46,496 bases of DNA from Candidatus Anaerobiospirillum pullistercoris (GCA_019114785.1 DXEV01000084.1:1-46496); one strand, 5' to 3'; positions 28,010 to 36,716 are shown, numbered from the stretch's first letter. Notes: generated from the letters alone by a model not told the origin. Numbers and translations: made by a program.

Positions 28010-31000
28010 CTATCTAACGCTAGTGTCTTTGCCTAAATCTTCGATTGTCTTTTGAACCGCATTAAATAGGTCGGCCTGTTGTTCGTTGATTTGTCCCACA
28101 GGGAATGGGTGAGTAAGTTCATTTTTGCCGTTGTAGAGCAAATCTATAGTTGTACCTGTTCCAGCACCGGCTGGTACGGACATGTATCTGACCTTAATGC
28201 GGAGTCGGTAGTGCATGTTCTCCCAAGAGAGTACCACAATGTTGCGCTTTTTGAGCGTAGTAACAAACACTTTCAGCGCATCATGGAGGGACAGATCAAT
28301 ATCGTCCGGAATAGGGGCGTCCTCTAAGGTGGCAGTGCTCATTTGTTCCTTTGAGAGCGAAGCGTTGGTCTGAGTAGTGCTTTGAGGCAACACGCTGCTT
28401 TCAATTTGGCTTATTGAGTTGTGCAGAATATTGGCTTTGAGCAAAGCTAGCACCTGTTGGGTAACGTCTGCAGGTAGGGTACTTTTGCTGAGCATCACCG
28501 CGCTAAAGACCTCTGAGCCATTATAGGAGAGCATCACTCGCATGAATTTCTTCTTGTCGCTTTCGCTCACGAAAACCATGCGCTTCTGATACTGAAAATT
28601 GCCATCGAACTGAGCACGCAAAGGTATAGAGCTCGAGTATACAAGTCTCTGGCAATAGGCCTCTAAAGGCTCAACCGATGGGTCAGGAGTAGTGAATGAG
28701 TTTGCGGCATTTTGCTGCTGTGATGGGCTAAAAACACAGTTAACCCCCGTCTTGTCTGGGGTGATAGCTGCACTCACTTCCTCGGCTTTAGTGTGCGGTT
28801 GTTGTTGTTGTGTCTGGTATGGGATATATTCACGATAGCCAGTAGAGGCAACAGTACTGTTGTTAGTGGCCAAAGACTTTAGGGGATGGTAATCTTGCTG
28901 TACCGGCGTTCCTTGCTGTACTTGTGCCCTGTGTTGTACCTGTGGTGCCTGTGGCGCAGTGCTGGATAGCGGTGCAGCGCTATTGTGACAAGCCATATCG
29001 GCGTCGCAATAGTAGTCGTCATAGAAGTCATCGAACTCTGGAGCCGTGGTTTGTGGTTGTCCCCAGTAGTCAGAATAATCACCATCAGTTGACCATCCCT
29101 CATCCTGCCAAGCACAAGGATTGAATTCTTCGGTGGTTTGAGCAGTTGTGCTTAATTGCTGAGTTTGCGAGGTGCGTGGTACTAGTGGAGCATTTCTTAG
29201 CTCTGCAGGTGAATCAATATGGACATTTGCCGCCACTCTATTATCGTTAGGCGTTAAGCTGGTGTTATTAACAGACAGTTGCGGCCAGTGGTGCTCTGGG
29301 ACAAGATTATGATCGTCATTGGCGTTAGTAACGCTATGAGTGATCTCTGGTGTCTTGTGAGGAACAGGTAGGCGTTTAGTCTCTGGAGATGCACTCGAGC
29401 TGAGGCCGGATTTACCTGAGCCATAGCCATAGCTATAGTTAGGCTTAAAGGATTTGCTGAACGAGTTAAAAGGGTGGTAGTTGATGAGCGTGACTTGCTT
29501 TTTAGCACGAGTAAGAGCCGTGTAGAACCAGCGGAAGAAGGCTTCTCCTTTTCCCAGAGTGGTAGCAAGGCAGTCAATATAGACATTGCTCCACTCACTA
29601 CCTTGGGCTTTGTGGCAGGTAATAGCGTAGCCGAAGTTAGCTTGAAGGGCGTTGAGATATTGATCATGCTGTCGCAATTGATCCTCTTCCTCTTTGTTGT
29701 TTGGGGCGTTTGACTCCTCTTCGGTGGTTGTGGAGAAAGTTTTCTTGTTGTGGCGCTGTTTGAAATTGACAATTAGAGCTTGATTTAGCTCTGAGAGCTG
29801 CTCGGAATTGTTTGTATAGAGACGGTTAAGCAGTAGTGTACAGCATTGCTCTATATTGTTGTCTGGGTCTTGGTCATTTTGTTTAATTATGACAACATCG
29901 ATAAAACGTAGAGTTACTGAGGCTACATCTCGCTTAGAGTATTTGTTTTTATTGTTGTTTTTATCTTTTTGTTGTCTGCGAAAAGTGACTTTAAATTCAC
30001 GATAGCTGTCAAAATTATATTGTTTGATTATTATTTGCTGGCCGTTATAAAGACCATGGAGATAGTTGTTTCTTACTACTAAGAGAAGCTCGCCTTGTTG
30101 TAGATCGAAAGTGTGTTCTTGGATTTCTGCTTGTAAAATTGCATTTGGCTGTTGAAATGCAGTAGCTGCATCTTCAGTTTGTTGCAGTTGAGGAAAAACA
30201 AGCTTCCTAAGGGTAGAATTGTATTCTTGAACTTTATTATTAGTAGCAGCGATTAGTGTAACAGTTGGAAAACTTAGTTGCTGTATGCTTTGACGGTATT
30301 GATTAGCAATCTTGTATAAGATATTGCTAATACTTGAGTTACTGATAGCTATAAAGTCAGGATCTTGTAATTTTAAGCAAAAATTACTGAAAGAGTGTTG
30401 TTGGATATTAGTGCGGATGTATGTAGCATTGCCAAGTACTGGATTTTCTGCGCCTTGTTGTCGCACTACATCAGTTAACTCGTATTCCATGCTTGAGCTG
30501 TTAAAATGCTGACTTATATATTCAGCGTTTAAAGCTGGAGAGTAATTCATCTTGACTGGTGGTAGCTGAGCAGGATCTCCTACAAAAATAATTTTATGCT
30601 GACAATAAGAGGTTAGCTGCATGCAGTCGAAGATGTCGTTAAGTAATTTACCTGAACCACAAATAAATTCTGAGTCCTGATCAATATTATATACATCAGG
30701 AATCATTGAGCTTTCATCAACAATCATAACAATTTTGTCAACATTAATATGTTTAACTGTTCCAAACACTATAGTAGGCTTAATTGTCTGATTGCTTAAA
30801 ATTGTATCATTGTCAATATCATATTGACTGTCAATATTATCTTGAACTGAAAGCAACTCTCGTTTACTCTCGTGCACTTCAAACTGGTATATCGTTTTGT
30901 GAATGGTAGCAGCGGTTGGATCGACTTTTTTGTGCAGAACAATTGTAGCTTTGCCTGTTGGGGCGCAGCTAATTACGTTGTATTCGTGGTTACTTAAATA

Positions 31001-31237
31001 TCTGACGATTCCTTGTAACAAGAAGGTTTTTCCGGTTCCGGCATAGCCTTTGAGCAGAAATACCTGCTTATCGCTTGCGAAGAAGGCCTCAAGCTGCTTC
31101 ACAGCTTCTTCCTGTGAGTCGGTGAGATTGTAGTCTTGGAAATAGTCTCTCAGGAGAGGCAATACTTCGTACTGAGCTTGGTTCTGGCCGTTTGAAGGCT
31201 GATAAAACTGGTTGTTGTCGAAAGTGCTATCTGTCAT
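28010..31237 (-). CDS. RecD/Pif1-like SF1B helicase with a long linker and unknown C-terminal domain
   Basis: ATP-dependent 5'-3' type DNA helicase by family. Motor motifs: LLKGYAGTGKT (Walker A, GYAGTGKT 64-71), CAPTGKA (91-97), TIHKTIY (111-117), VDESSM (Walker B, DESS 174-177), GDPAQLPPV (220-228), LTDVVRQ, then HKAQGSEW (542-549) and YTALTRA (572-578). Typical stand-alone members stop soon after this; this one has 1075 residues. About 590-850 is Ser/Gln/Thr/Pro-rich linker with Tyr/Asp-rich DDFYDDYY. About 855-1075 is a folded-looking region with no similarity I know (RMVFVSESDKKKFMRVMLSY, HYRLRIKVRYMSVPAG). Motor DNA from 29760 to 31000 is AT-rich and the tail is host-like. ATG with GGA upstream and a good promoter. 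Confidence 0.88.
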   Translation of the reverse strand: MTDSTFDNNQFYQPSNGQNQAQYEVLPLLRDYFQDYNLTDSQEEAVKQLEAFFASDKQVFLLKGYAGTGKTFLLQGIVRYLSNHEYNVISCAPTGKATIVLHKKVDPTAATIHKTIYQFEVHESKRELLSVQDNIDSQYDIDNDTILSNQTIKPTIVFGTVKHINVDKIVMIVDESSMIPDVYNIDQDSEFICGSGKLLNDIFDCMQLTSYCQHKIIFVGDPAQLPPVKMNYSPALNAEYISQHFNSSSMEYELTDVVRQQGAENPVLGNATYIRTNIQQHSFSNFCLKLQDPDFIAISNSSISNILYKIANQYRQSIQQLSFPTVTLIAATNNKVQEYNSTLRKLVFPQLQQTEDAATAFQQPNAILQAEIQEHTFDLQQGELLLVVRNNYLHGLYNGQQIIIKQYNFDSYREFKVTFRRQQKDKNNNKNKYSKRDVASVTLRFIDVVIIKQNDQDPDNNIEQCCTLLLNRLYTNNSEQLSELNQALIVNFKQRHNKKTFSTTTEEESNAPNNKEEEDQLRQHDQYLNALQANFGYAITCHKAQGSEWSNVYIDCLATTLGKGEAFFRWFYTALTRAKKQVTLINYHPFNSFSKSFKPNYSYGYGSGKSGLSSSASPETKRLPVPHKTPEITHSVTNANDDHNLVPEHHWPQLSVNNTSLTPNDNRVAANVHIDSPAELRNAPLVPRTSQTQQLSTTAQTTEEFNPCAWQDEGWSTDGDYSDYWGQPQTTAPEFDDFYDDYYCDADMACHNSAAPLSSTAPQAPQVQHRAQVQQGTPVQQDYHPLKSLATNNSTVASTGYREYIPYQTQQQQPHTKAEEVSAAITPDKTGVNCVFSPSQQQNAANSFTTPDPSVEPLEAYCQRLVYSSSIPLRAQFDGNFQYQKRMVFVSESDKKKFMRVMLSYNGSEVFSAVMLSKSTLPADVTQQVLALLKANILHNSISQIESSVLPQSTTQTNASLSKEQMSTATLEDAPIPDDIDLSLHDALKVFVTTLKKRNIVVLSWENMHYRLRIKVRYMSVPAGAGTGTTIDLLYNGKNELTHPFPVGQINEQQADLFNAVQKTIEDLGKDTSVR

Positions 31238-31309
31238 GGTGAAGATCCGTGGGCTAATTAATGAGGTTGCTTGCTCCCCTTAAGCTTTGGCTGTTGGGGA
31301 TATATAAGC

Positions 31310-31338
31310 ATTATAGACATTATGAACTTTTGGGCCAA
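31310..31338 (-). promoter_or_regulatory. Sigma-70 promoter for the helicase-TPR unit
   Basis: On the minus strand: -35 TTGGCC (31338-31333), 17-base spacer, perfect -10 TATAAT (31315-31310). The predicted start is about 65 bases before the helicase ATG. Confidence 0.6.
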
Positions 31339-31385
31339 TACTACGGAAAAGAAATATATCAGCTTTTTTGAGTTCGTTTGGGGCT

Positions 31386-31685
31386 GACTATTGCAGATGA
31401 TTGCGCTCACTGGCTGTGACAACTTATGCAGTTTTCGAGAACTCTAGACTCGGCGCTGGCTCGTAACGAGCCATTGATACTTAGGAAGGTGACAACTATT
31501 AACTGACCAAAAACTGTAGGCCAATAGGATCAACCAAATAGAGCCTAAGCATCGCGTTTGTGCAGCTTCGGACAGTCTCACGGGCAGTTCTGCCAGTGAC
31601 CAAGCACTGCTCAAAATTTTTGGACAGTTAATAAGTTACAGCTTCCTTATTAAGTGTCACAGCCGCAATAGTCTGCAATAGTAAT
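31386..31685. repeat. Long imperfect inverted repeat, MITE-like or remnant element
   Basis: The right arm (31615-31685), read on the minus strand, matches two blocks of the left side in order. ACTATTGCAGA..ATTGC..GGCTGTGACA.CTTA matches 31387-31426, with a 7-base and a 1-base gap. TGACACTTA..GGAAG.TG..AACT.ATTAACTG.CCAAAAA matches about 31474-31513. Between the two left blocks sits about 47 bases ending in a perfect hairpin TGGCTCG-TAA-CGAGCCA (31457-31473). The centre is about 100 bases without an ORF. The right outer end is 8 bases from the pseI stop. Confidence 0.65.
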
Positions 31686-31692
31686 AGTGTGA

Positions 31693-32775
31693 TTACTGGA
31701 AATCGCTTGCTTGCAGTGGGGTTCCGGCATGTAGATCGCTCTTGGCTTTTTTGCCGAGTAGCTGATCTAAGGCAAATGGATCAAGGCCACAGGCAGGGCG
31801 AATAATGCGCACGTGCTCCATGGTCAGAGCCTCACCTTGCTTGAGCTCTGCGGTTAAGTATACGGAGCGGCGTCCACTGCGTGCAGCGATGTCGTCTTCG
31901 CTTAAACGCACCTCTTTTTGTCCCATCGAAAGGGCGACTGTCACAGTATCCTGCTTTAATTGACGTAATTCATCTGGCGTCATCGAGAAGGCGGCGTCAA
32001 TGCCAGAGTGCCGATCCTTGGCAAAGTGCTTTTCAATCATATCCGCACCTAATGCCGTAGCAGCAATGTCCAAAGCGTCTCCAATAGCGTGGTTGGAGAG
32101 ACCTACTTTGCACTGGTAGCGCTCCTTAAAGAACGGAATAGTGTTGAGGTTAAAGGTGCGTGGGTCAGCTGGGTAGTGGCTTTCGCAGTGCAGTAGAGTG
32201 AGATCTTTACAGCCATTGTCTCTAGCCACGGCGACTGCTTTGTCGATCTCTTCTAAGGTTGCGAGACCAGTAGACATCACGATTGGCTTACCAGTCTGGG
32301 CGCAGTAGGCAATAAGCTGTGGATAGTTCACCTCAAAAGAAGCGATCTTGTAGACAGGGCATCCTGCTTTTTCCAGCACATCGACATCATCTGGGCAGAA
32401 TGGTGAGCTAAATAAGAAGATCCCTTTTTCACGAGCATGCTTAAATAAAGGATCCATCCACTCGCGAGGAGTCTTAGCCTCTTTGTACAGATCGTAGTAA
32501 GAGTACCCCTGCCATAGACCTGAGGTGAGTTGAAACTCAGGGCGATCGCTAGGAATGGTGAGCGAGTCCTCGGTGTAGGTTTGGATCTTAATCATGTCAG
32601 CACCACAGGAATGAGCCAGATCCATGAGCTCAATAGCTTGCTCCAATTTGCCCTGATGGTTGCCGGAGAGCTCAGCCACAATCAGTGGTGGTTGACCATC
32701 TTGATGTTGGATCGGGCTAGTGGAGGCTGATCCTGCTGGTTTTTTGGCATTAAATTTTGCTGACATAGCTGACAT
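31693..32775 (-). CDS. pseI: Pseudaminic acid synthase PseI (NeuB family)
   Basis: Condenses phosphoenolpyruvate with a 2,4-diacetamido-trideoxyhexose to make pseudaminic acid, a nine-carbon sugar used on flagellin or surface glycans. The NeuB TIM barrel has IVAELSGNHQGKLEQA, IKIQTYTEDSLT, SSPFCPDDVDVLE, PVYKIASFEV, IVMSTGLATLEEID, VGLSNHAIG and MIEKHFAKDR. The SAF domain at the C-terminus is RRSVYLTAELKQGEALTMEHVRI in pieces, then DQLLGKKAKSDLHAGTPL. AELSGNH and the LWxGYSYYDLYKEAKTP pattern fit PseI better than sialic-acid NeuB. 360 residues. ATG at 32775 with GAGG 5 bases upstream. No other pse genes nearby. Confidence 0.9.
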   Translation of the reverse strand: MSAMSAKFNAKKPAGSASTSPIQHQDGQPPLIVAELSGNHQGKLEQAIELMDLAHSCGADMIKIQTYTEDSLTIPSDRPEFQLTSGLWQGYSYYDLYKEAKTPREWMDPLFKHAREKGIFLFSSPFCPDDVDVLEKAGCPVYKIASFEVNYPQLIAYCAQTGKPIVMSTGLATLEEIDKAVAVARDNGCKDLTLLHCESHYPADPRTFNLNTIPFFKERYQCKVGLSNHAIGDALDIAATALGADMIEKHFAKDRHSGIDAAFSMTPDELRQLKQDTVTVALSMGQKEVRLSEDDIAARSGRRSVYLTAELKQGEALTMEHVRIIRPACGLDPFALDQLLGKKAKSDLHAGTPLQASDFQ

Positions 32776-32804
32776 AAAAGCCTCGCGTGATTCTTGCCAA
32801 AGAA

Positions 32805-32829
32805 GGCTATTGCCAATTAGCCAATAGCC
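32805..32829 (-). terminator. Hairpin between dsbD and pseI
   Basis: GGCTATTG (32805-32812)/CAATAGCC (32822-32829), with outer AAGAA/CTCTTT partial pairing. On the minus strand it ends in CTTCTTT, a weak U tract. It may end dsbD transcripts just before the pseI start. A second perfect hairpin GCATGCTCA-AGA-TGAGCATGC lies at 32954-32974, nearer dsbD. Confidence 0.45.
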
Positions 32830-33023
32830 TCTTTAGGAATAGGGAAAATGGTGGGAAAAGCCTTAAGCTCTAAGGCGCTTCAGCTCTCCTGTGTGCACAG
32901 GTAGGCCGTGCCTTGTGGCTATTGTGAGGCCTTAGACCAGAAAGGCCTCGTAAGCATGCTCAAGATGAGCATGCTCAAACATGCAGTGGCCATGCTCGTC
33001 GAGCAAGCCATCTTTAGTCATCT

Positions 33024-35378
33024 TTAGTTTGGTACGGCGCTTTGGCGGCTTGCTTGCGTCTCGTGGTCGTGAGTGCTCATGAAGTCTTGGTAACGTCGCT
33101 CATGCAACTCCTCCAGAGATTTGAGTACCTGCTTCTTTGGGCTTAAACCTAACTGTGAGTGCAAGATTTGACCTTCAGCATTGAGCGTCATGTAAAACGG
33201 CACGCCGATAATTTGGTAGCGCTTCATGATGTCCTGAATGTTTGGGTCTTGCGCATCAGTGATATCTACGACAACCAGCTTGATATTGTCGGTGTTTTCA
33301 AGGAAATCAGGCTGGGAGTAAATAGTATTCTCCATAAACTTGCAGTTAGTGCACCACTTGGCGGTAAAGACCACGTAGCTGTATTCGTTTTGTGTGACGT
33401 GATCAAACTGCTCTAAATCTTTGACCAAGGTAAATTGCTCATAAGATTTTTGCAGCTGGTGATTCTCGAGATAACCAAAGGCAAAGTAGGTCGGTATTAA
33501 AGACACCACTGCAAGCATTAAGGTGATCATCATATTGATTTGGCGCTTGCGGATATAGGTTCCAATCGAGGCCAAGACGTAGAGCGTGATGATGTATACC
33601 AAGAGAGAGCTTACTAAGAGCTCAAAGCGACCTAAGAGGTGCTCCACCAGATAGTAAGCGGTGATCAATAGGATGATGACTAAGAGTCGACGTACCAGAT
33701 CACCAATGAAGCTGGAGCGTTGTAAGAACTTAGAGCCAAAGATACCAATGATCAGCAGAGGGGTGGCCATACCTAAGCCAATGGCAAAAAAGCTCAAGCC
33801 ACCAACCCACAAGTTGCCATTCTGCATTACGTACAGTAAAGCTCCGGCTAATGGGGCGCTGGTACAAGGGCTGGCGATCAGAGCCGATAGAGCGCCAAGC
33901 ATAAAGGCACCGTAGAAGTTACTAGTGTTGAGCACACTGATGCGCTTTTGGAGCTTAGAGGTAATGGCGCTAGGGACTTGCAGTTCGATCACATCGGCAC
34001 AAGCCAAAGCACAGATCAAAAGTAAGACTGCGATGATGATTAAGACGGTTGGGCTTTGTAGTACTGAGTGCAAGCTGGATCCCAGTAACGACATAAGCAA
34101 GCCTAATATGGTGTAGGTGATAGAGAGGCCTAGAGCATAGGCGCTATTTTGTAGCAGTAAAACGCCCCAGCGGCGACCGCTTTTTGTGTTGGTGGTGTTA
34201 GTGCCACTCTGTGTGTCTTTTGTACTGGTTTGCTTAGCATTGCCGATGATCATGGCCGAGAAGATTGGCAACATAGGCAAGACGCAAGGTGTCAGATCAA
34301 GTCCTAGACCCAGCACAAAGCAAAGTAGCATGCCGATCACAAGATTGTCGGCAATGGTCTTACTTAGAGCATTGCTATAGTTTTCTTCTGTAATGAGGTC
34401 AAAATCACCCCAAGACATTTCTTCATCTTGGTCTAAGACGCTTTCGGCGTCAGTGCTGTCTTGCTGTCCTGCATTACGCTCAGAAAACTCAGTGTTAGGA
34501 TTGGAGTTTGGCATGCCGGTGGCTGCCCAAAGCGTCTTACCATTAATTAACGCCTCTTCATTAGGCGCTGTGATGTCTTCAGTAAGCTCAATGTTGACTC
34601 TTTGAGGTGGATAGCAGATACCATCCTCATCGCAGCCTTGGTAGCTTAAACGTAAGCGTTGTCCAGTTTTGCCTTGTAATAAAGGGATCTCAAGAGAGAG
34701 CTCAGAGAAAAAGACTTCGGCTGTACCTAAGGCGTCAGTATGTTGAGTGGATGGTGGTAGTTGCGGCGCAGCGAATATCACTCCTTTGTCTACGGCCGTG
34801 AGACTTAAGGAGTTTTGGTAAAGATAGGATTGGCCTCTTAAACTGAAATTAAGACGTAGCACATTCCCTTGTTGCTCAGTGTGAAGCTCGAAAGGCAGCT
34901 CTTGATTAGAGATCGTAAGGGTCTTCTCTAGCGCTTGAGTGAAGCTAGGAGGATTGTTGATCTGAGAGGCACTATTGCCTTGGCTTAGCTGTTGTAGAGC
35001 ATCAGCGCTAGTTGTATTGGCAGTAGGCTGTGAGTTGGTGGCAGGGCCAAAGAAACTGTCTAAGGCGCTACTAGTAGAGTCTGTAGCACTAGCAAAAGGG
35101 CTTTCTCCTTTGCTTGCTTTTTCTTCTAGTTGCTGGAGGTGTGCTAAAGCTTGAGGGCTAGCGCTGCTGTTTTCTACCGTTAAAGGTTCAGGAGCGGCGT
35201 AGGCTACATTGCAGCCCCATACCGTAGCTATTGCGATCAGCACGCTACAAGCCATGGCCAAGACCATGGTATTACCCCTGTAAGTAGTGCTTGCTGGGTG
35301 TTGGGAATTTTGAGTGTTGGAGGTGAAAACAGCTAGCGCTTTCCACCACCAAGATAGAAGCTCTGACGCAATAGACAT
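33024..35378 (-). CDS. dsbD: Thiol:disulfide interchange protein DsbD
   Basis: Moves electrons from cytoplasmic thioredoxin across the inner membrane to periplasmic DsbC/DsbG and CcmG-type proteins. Counted from the ATG at 35378: N-terminal periplasmic domain with GCDEDGICYPP (Cys about 248 and 254), an eight-TM core with LTPCVLPMLP (C365) and SPCTSAPLAG (C505), and a C-terminal thioredoxin domain with KWCTNC (C676-C679). All six working cysteines are present. 784 residues against 565 in E. coli: the excess is a Ser/Ala/Thr/Gln-rich segment after the signal and a longer acidic linker before the TM core. The ATG at 35267, with AGGGG close upstream, gives a cleaner signal peptide (MVLAMACSVLIAIATVWG...AYA) and is an equally good start. 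Confidence 0.94.
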   Translation of the reverse strand: MSIASELLSWWWKALAVFTSNTQNSQHPASTTYRGNTMVLAMACSVLIAIATVWGCNVAYAAPEPLTVENSSASPQALAHLQQLEEKASKGESPFASATDSTSSALDSFFGPATNSQPTANTTSADALQQLSQGNSASQINNPPSFTQALEKTLTISNQELPFELHTEQQGNVLRLNFSLRGQSYLYQNSLSLTAVDKGVIFAAPQLPPSTQHTDALGTAEVFFSELSLEIPLLQGKTGQRLRLSYQGCDEDGICYPPQRVNIELTEDITAPNEEALINGKTLWAATGMPNSNPNTEFSERNAGQQDSTDAESVLDQDEEMSWGDFDLITEENYSNALSKTIADNLVIGMLLCFVLGLGLDLTPCVLPMLPIFSAMIIGNAKQTSTKDTQSGTNTTNTKSGRRWGVLLLQNSAYALGLSITYTILGLLMSLLGSSLHSVLQSPTVLIIIAVLLLICALACADVIELQVPSAITSKLQKRISVLNTSNFYGAFMLGALSALIASPCTSAPLAGALLYVMQNGNLWVGGLSFFAIGLGMATPLLIIGIFGSKFLQRSSFIGDLVRRLLVIILLITAYYLVEHLLGRFELLVSSLLVYIITLYVLASIGTYIRKRQINMMITLMLAVVSLIPTYFAFGYLENHQLQKSYEQFTLVKDLEQFDHVTQNEYSYVVFTAKWCTNCKFMENTIYSQPDFLENTDNIKLVVVDITDAQDPNIQDIMKRYQIIGVPFYMTLNAEGQILHSQLGLSPKKQVLKSLEELHERRYQDFMSTHDHETQASRQSAVPN

Positions 35379-35633
35379 AGCACACCTTAGGTTACAAGCA
35401 AGTAAGGGCAAACAAAGCAAGAGATCGCTATTTGAAGCCAAAATGAACAATAAGGCAGTTTGCCATCTGGGGCGGGCGCTCCTTATGCTAAATTGCGGTT
35501 TGTCTTAGAACAAGCCAACAATTTAAGTGGATTGTGTAGCTCCTGAGCGCACAGAGTTATAGCCGCGCAGAGGTGCTTGAGATAAGTCAGTGGAAAGCGC
35601 CGAAGCTGTGTCTTACAGCTCCCTCATTTTGGC

Positions 35634-35663
35634 ATTATAGCCATAAGAGCCATTTTTGCTCAA
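35634..35663 (-). promoter_or_regulatory. Promoter candidate for dsbD
   Basis: Minus strand: -35 TTGAGC (35663-35658), 18-base spacer, perfect -10 TATAAT (35639-35634). Confidence 0.5.
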
Positions 35664-35735
35664 AACTTGAGACTATTTCCTTTCGCTTGGCGCAGATGTT
35701 TGGGGCATGAGCTCAAACTTTTTTTACGGCAGATC

Positions 35736-35763
35736 TTGCTTAAAACCTTGCCTCCTGTAGGAT
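35736..35763 (+). promoter_or_regulatory. Promoter candidate for fxsA
   Basis: -35 TTGCTT (35736-35741), 16-base spacer, -10 TAGGAT (35758-35763). About 105 bases before the fxsA start. Confidence 0.4.
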
Positions 35764-35869
35764 CGAACTCAGGGGTTAGAGCTTTGAGATTGCCGTTGTG
35801 AGGTCTCTTGGTTCACCCTCAGTTATGTTTTGCGGTTAAGCGGAGATCGGTGGCTCCATTGAGGTTGTT

Positions 35870-36607
35870 ATGCGCGTTTCCTCCCTTGTTCTTCTGGTGT
35901 ATATGGCGCTAGAGATAGCAGTGTTCGTATTGCTTGGCCAGCAGTTTGGTTTCCTGTTAACTATTGCCATTTACCTGCTGATCTCTATAGTTGGCTTCAG
36001 CTTGAGCCGTGGCGCTCTAGTGCGTATTGCCCATGAGATGAATGATTTGAGCCAACAATCGCTCAGTGCAGACATGAATGATGAAGATTCTGTGCAGGCA
36101 ACAAGGATGCGTGCTCTGCATAGATTAGCTCTGAGCAAACGTATGATGTTCTTGGGTGGAGCTATGCTCTTCTTTGTTTTACCTGGCTTCATTACAGAGG
36201 TGATTGCCGTTTTGTTGTTGATTAATGGCATGAAACCAACGTCGCAGGGGACAGATAACGTTGTCTTGGAAGATAGTGGCTCATGGATGGATGCGTTACT
36301 GAAGAAATTTACCTTCATCAAAACATTCTCCAGCTATGACCGCTACCGTCAAGAGATGCAAGAGCGCTATGGCAAGTCTGAGCGCGATTTAGAGCGTGAG
36401 GCCGAAGAAGCAGAGGAAAAACGTCGGGCGCAGAGTAGTGTGCCGGAGCCAGATGCTCGCGCAGGTCAGGCCACAGTGTCTGAAATGAAGATGAAATTTC
36501 AGAAGCAGAAAGAGATTAAGGAAGCTCAATACGAAGAGATCCACGACGAGCCGCAAGAACAGTCTTCAGATGCTGGCTCTAACTCAGATTCGAGCTTTAA
36601 GGCTTAG
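35870..36607 (+). CDS. fxsA: FxsA family inner-membrane protein
   Basis: Small integral membrane protein. In E. coli its overproduction relieves F-plasmid exclusion of phage T7; its normal role is unknown. Hydrophobic segments are at about 6-24, 26-46 and 92-118, with the FxsA pattern LVLLVYMALEIAVFVLLGQ and MMFLGGAMLFFVLPGFITEVIAVLLL. The long charged C-terminus (about 125-245, Glu/Lys/Arg/Gln-rich) exceeds the 158-residue E. coli protein and is likely cytoplasmic and disordered. ATG with GAGG 5 bases upstream. Position between dsbD and groES matches E. coli synteny. Confidence 0.9.
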   Translation: MRVSSLVLLVYMALEIAVFVLLGQQFGFLLTIAIYLLISIVGFSLSRGALVRIAHEMNDLSQQSLSADMNDEDSVQATRMRALHRLALSKRMMFLGGAMLFFVLPGFITEVIAVLLLINGMKPTSQGTDNVVLEDSGSWMDALLKKFTFIKTFSSYDRYRQEMQERYGKSERDLEREAEEAEEKRRAQSSVPEPDARAGQATVSEMKMKFQKQKEIKEAQYEEIHDEPQEQSSDAGSNSDSSFKA

Positions 36608-36680
36608 GCCTATAGGGGCCTGAGCGCTGGTAGCCACAAAATCAGCTCGTTGTCGTTATCCGCAAAAAGTTTTTTGGCGC

Positions 36681-36716
36681 AAAAGCCTGCACTGTTTTTA
36701 GGTGGTGCAGGCTTTT
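36681..36716 (+). terminator. fxsA terminator-like hairpin
   Basis: AAAAGCCTGCAC (36681-36692)/GTGCAGGCTTTT (36705-36716): 12-bp perfect stem, loop TGTTTTTAGGTG, ending in TTTTG. Confidence 0.7.

Larger units (their letters stand above)
31238..31692. other. 455-base spacer pseI-helicase
   Basis: Contains the helicase promoter (31310-31338) and a long imperfect inverted repeat (31386-31685), both annotated separately. No gene. Confidence 0.7.
35379..35869. other. Divergent spacer dsbD-fxsA with back-to-back promoters
   Basis: Carries one promoter candidate for each direction, annotated separately. TTTTTTTAC near 35719-35727 lies between them. No gene seen. Confidence 0.55.
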
